Source of the DNA: Perilla frutescens
Lineage: Eukaryota > Streptophyta > Magnoliopsida > Lamiales > Lamiaceae
Length of the DNA: 64,000 nt
Assembly (NCBI GenBank): GCA_026008535.1
Contig: BRKX01000012.1
Location: forward strand, 28,363,848-28,427,847
Direction: 5' to 3'
The notes beneath the pieces are model-generated. The model was not told the origin of the DNA. It saw only the letters and a program-made list of their open reading frames with translations, and made no database searches. The translations under genes were made by a program, and so were the position numbers. This document shows positions 61,100 to 64,000 of the stretch, one piece after another. Within the stretch, counting starts at the first letter, position 1. Every line of letters starts with the position of its first letter.

Positions 61100-62593
61100 T
61101 TTTTTTTGAAGATCTGGTACAGCTACTAATGTTGCCACACGACATACAATCATCTCAGGTGGGTAAACCACCTCTAGCTGTAAGTTTTCAAAATCCTTGA
61201 TGAGTTTCTCCTCCTGAGTGAGGAGAAAGCCTAACCTGCTTGTTTTACGACTCAAGGCATCTACTACCACATTAGCCTTGCCTGGACGGTAACTGATTCC
61301 ACAGTCTTAGTCCTTTACCAATTCAAGCCATCTGCGCGGTCTCATATTTAAATCTTTTTACTCGAAAAAGTACTTTAGACTCTTGTGATTTGTGAAAATT
61401 TCACACCTAACTCCGTATGGGTGGTGTCTCCAGATTTTCAAGGCATGCACTATTGCTGCCAGTTCTAAGTCATGCGTAGGATAATTCAATTCATGAATTC
61501 TTAACTATTTGGATGCATACGCTATGACTTTACCTTCTTGCATTAGGACACAGCCTAATCCATTCTTTGAAGCATCCGTGTAAATCACAAATTCTTTACC
61601 ACTGACTGGAATAGCTAACACTGGAGCAGTGGTTAATCTTTTCTTAAGCTCCTGAAAACTGGCTTCACATTCTTCTGACCACTGGTACTTGATTTCCTTT
61701 TTTAGCAATTGCGCCATTGGCCTAGCTATCTTGGAGAATCCTTCTATGAATCTCCTATAGTATCCAGCTAATCCTAAGAAACTTCCGATTTCATTAGGAG
61801 TAGTTGGAGACTTCCATTCTTGTACTGCCTCTACTTTGGAGGGGTCCACTTTGATTCCTTCTACTGACATAATGTGCCCAAGGAACATCACTCCCTTTAG
61901 CCAAAATTCACACTTGCTGTACTTGGCGTAAAGTTGCTCATTTCTTAGTGTCTCTAACACTGTCCTCAGGTGCTCTGCATGATCTAATTTATTCTTGGAA
62001 TAGATGAGAATATCATCTATGAACACAAGGACAAACATATCCAAAAATGGATGAACACTCTATTCATGAGGTCCATGAATACTGCTGGAGCATTTGTCAA
62101 TCCGAATGGCATTACTTTAAACTCGTAATGACCATATCTAGTTCGAAAAGCTATCTTGGGTATGTCTTCTGACTTGATCTTTAACTGATGATATCCAGAT
62201 CTTAGGTCAATCTTCGAGAACACGCTCGCTCCCTTGAGCTGATCAAACAGATCATCTATCCTAGGCAAAGGATATCTATTTTTCAATGTCAACTTATTCA
62301 GCTTATGTTAATCTATACACATTCTCAATGTGCCATTCTTTTTTCTTCACAAATAGAACTGGTGCTTCCCATGGTGACGCACTAGGTCGGATGAAACCTA
62401 GGTCCCATAATTCTTGAAGCTGAATCTTGAGCTCTTGTAACTCCTTTGGGGCCATTCCGTATGGAGCTTTTGAAATTGGGGCTGCTCCTGGTTCCAAATC
62501 TATTACGAACTTGACTTGCCGATTCGGTGGTAATCCTGGTAATTCTTCTGGAAAAACGTCTGCAAACTCTTGCACAACTGGAACATTTTCCAT
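61100..62593 (-). pseudogene. Element E: reverse transcriptase and RNase H (two small frameshifts)
   Basis: The best-preserved coding part. 62303-62593 carries EFADVFPEELPGLPPNRQV to VLFVKKK; an extra A near 62336 shifts the frame. 62017-62292 carries RYPLPRIDDLFDQL, SKIDLRSGYHQL and MPFGLTNAPA; a missing base near 62047 shifts it again. 61505-62044 carries the catalytic VFIDDILIYS, FLGLAGYYRRFIEGFSKIA and the RNase H start VIYTDASKNGLGCVLMQ. A stop at 61505-61507 precedes the rest of RNase H (ELNYPTHDLELAAIVHALK). Confidence 0.88.
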
Positions 62594-63069
62594 TGTCCTC
62601 TCTTAATCATCTTTTTGGCCTGCAGCGCTGAAATCATTGGAGTGAACTTTCTCATCTTTATGCCATGAAGACTTATTGGCTCTTCCTCTGGAACTTGGAA
62701 TGATATCTTCTTTTCGCTGCATAAGATCGTGGCATGATTTTCTGACAATCAATCCATTCCTAGGATTACGTCGGTATCCCACATCGGTAGGACACTTAGA
62801 TTATCGGCCTTAATCCTAATCGATCCCAAGTCTATTTCTATGTTCGAGCAAACATGAGTCATAGTCATAGTTCCGCCAGTTGGTGTTAAAATCTTCATCT
62901 TATGACTAGTTTGTTCAGTTTTAAGCTCTAACTTATCACAACATGCAGATGAAATAAAGGAGTGTGATCCTCCATTATCAAATAAAACAACTACAGGCAT
63001 GCCGTGAAGTTTGCCCATACCTGCAAGGTTACTCTTCTGCTTCCCTTTCCCGGAGGAACTGGAATTCAT
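62594..63069 (-). pseudogene. Element E: aspartic protease (broken)
   Basis: Frame 62749-63069 covers the protease: GMPVVVLFDNGGSHSFIS, then VLPMWDTDVILGMD, ending in TGA where the family has Trp. The catalytic D(S/T)G triad reads DNG, which should inactivate it. The linker to reverse transcriptase continues in the same frame (ENHATILCSEKKISFQ). Confidence 0.85.
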
Positions 63070-63099
63070 TTCTTAAGACCTGGAATTCCCTTATTGCGT

Positions 63100-64000
63100 C
63101 TGTCTCTGCTAATATTGTTGTTGTTGACTCTGTTGCCTCGATGCCTGCAGGGCCTTTAGCTGATGAGGGTTCTGTCCCTGTTGTGCCCTCGGACAATGCC
63201 TCACATAGTGACCCTCCTAGCTACAGTTATATCAACTTGTACTTCCCACCAGGCAGTTTCCCTTATGCGGCTTATTGCACTTTGGACATAACGTATAGTT
63301 GGTTTGTGCTAGCACAAATCTTTTTGGGGCAGGAGCATTCTGCTGTCCCTGTTGCCTGTTTCCTTGTCAAGGCTTCCTGTAGCCTTGATTCATGTTTTGG
63401 TTACCTCTATCATTCCACTTTCTCTTCATTCGAAAGTTCTATGATGGAGTCTAGGTTGGTGTTGGTACTGAAGTAGGTGTTGGAGCTGATATTGGGGCCT
63501 TTCTTTCTTCAGACATTACTGCTTCGATATCCAATGCCCTATTCAACGACTCAGCATAGGTCAGGTCTTCCCGACTTGCCAAAGGCACGGAAATCTCATG
63601 CCTTAGTCCTGATCTGAACTTAGATACCACCTTCTCATCAGTATCTACCTGGAGAGATGCATACCATGACAACTCTTAGAATACTCACTCGTATTCTGTT
63701 ACGGACATCTTTCCTTATTTTAGAGTATGAAACTCGGCTTTCTTCTTTACCCTAAATGACTTAGAGATATACTTATCGTAGAATCCGATCTTAAACTAGT
63801 CCCACGTATAAGCATCAAGTTGCTCCGGAGTCATAGTCCTTCGGTGAGACTCCTACTAAAAATCTACCGATCTATTAAGCTGGAATGCTACACAGGAGAA
63901 TCGCTCCTGGTTGTCGCATCGGAGAAAATTGAAAATCCACTCCATCACTCGGATCCTCGTCTCAGCATCGGCCGGGGTTCCTGCTCCATCAAATGATGGA
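63100..64000 (-). pseudogene. Element E: gag (broken, runs off the window)
   Basis: From the right edge inwards, in one frame: FDGAGTPADAETRI, MEWIFNFL, CVAFQLNRS, EQLDAYTWD, KIGFYDKYISKSFRVKKKAE, then SWYASLQVDTDEKVVSKFRS (63451-63672). Zinc-knuckle remains CPKCNKPHKGNC and EGHYVRHCP lie near 63200-63290. Stops occur at 63853-63858 (two), 63796-63798, 63715-63717 and 63685-63687. The N terminus and 5' LTR are outside the window. Confidence 0.85.

Noticed and set aside
1..64000. CRISPR array, bacterial-type operons or organelle insertions
   Set aside because: All repeats are explained by plant mobile elements or microsatellites; no spacer-repeat regularity and no organellar gene order seen.

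Overview
The window is nuclear DNA of a flowering plant, almost certainly a eudicot. It holds four spliced protein-coding genes with GT-AG introns (one GC-AG), AT-rich spacers, TA-inserting MITEs, hAT, Mutator-like and CACTA elements, and nested chromodomain-type Ty3/gypsy retrotransposons. An asterid (Lamiales-like) source is possible from the repeat style, but that is only an impression.

Gene-rich left part (1-12 kb). A bromodomain/NET-domain (BET/GTE) chromatin factor runs on + (1681-3770). It converges on a complete mitochondrial HSP70 gene on - (4672-7580; six exons, 674 aa). After a 2.2-kb spacer with two 242-243-bp MITEs and a hAT MITE comes a CorA-type divalent-cation transporter on - (9826-11734; four exons, 445 aa, GMN motif).

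Middle part (12-38 kb). One gene dominates: a complete AGL17/ANR1-like MIKC MADS-box gene on - (17255-25894; seven coding exons, 234 aa). Its second intron is about 5.6 kb and carries a foldback Mutator-like element. Upstream of it lies a transposon-dense spacer: two hAT MITEs with perfect 8-bp target duplications, a Mutator-like element split by a CACTA element, another Mutator-like MITE, a solo Copia-type LTR with a perfect 5-bp duplication, more 242-bp MITEs and recent tandem duplications.

Right part (38-64 kb). No host gene is visible. A decayed gypsy element (D, +) is cut inside its reverse transcriptase by a 3.2-kb solo LTR (A, duplication GACTT). D is followed by a Tekay-like chromovirus (E, -) whose 3' LTR starts at 45548 and whose 5' end lies beyond the window. 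E is split, just before its chromodomain, by a complete LTR element F (-; 49050-59876, duplication GCTGA). F and A belong to related LTR families. F's two LTRs differ in length by 1.69 kb because the 3' LTR lost its promoter-bearing middle between GAG microhomologies.

The four genes are not functionally linked. I found no RNA gene, CRISPR array or clearly new multi-gene system. The best novelty candidates are hAT MITEs that carry tRNA-like pol III modules, the tandem-repeat foldback Mutator element, repeat modules inside the LTRs, the GC-AG intron in the MADS gene, and the nesting history.
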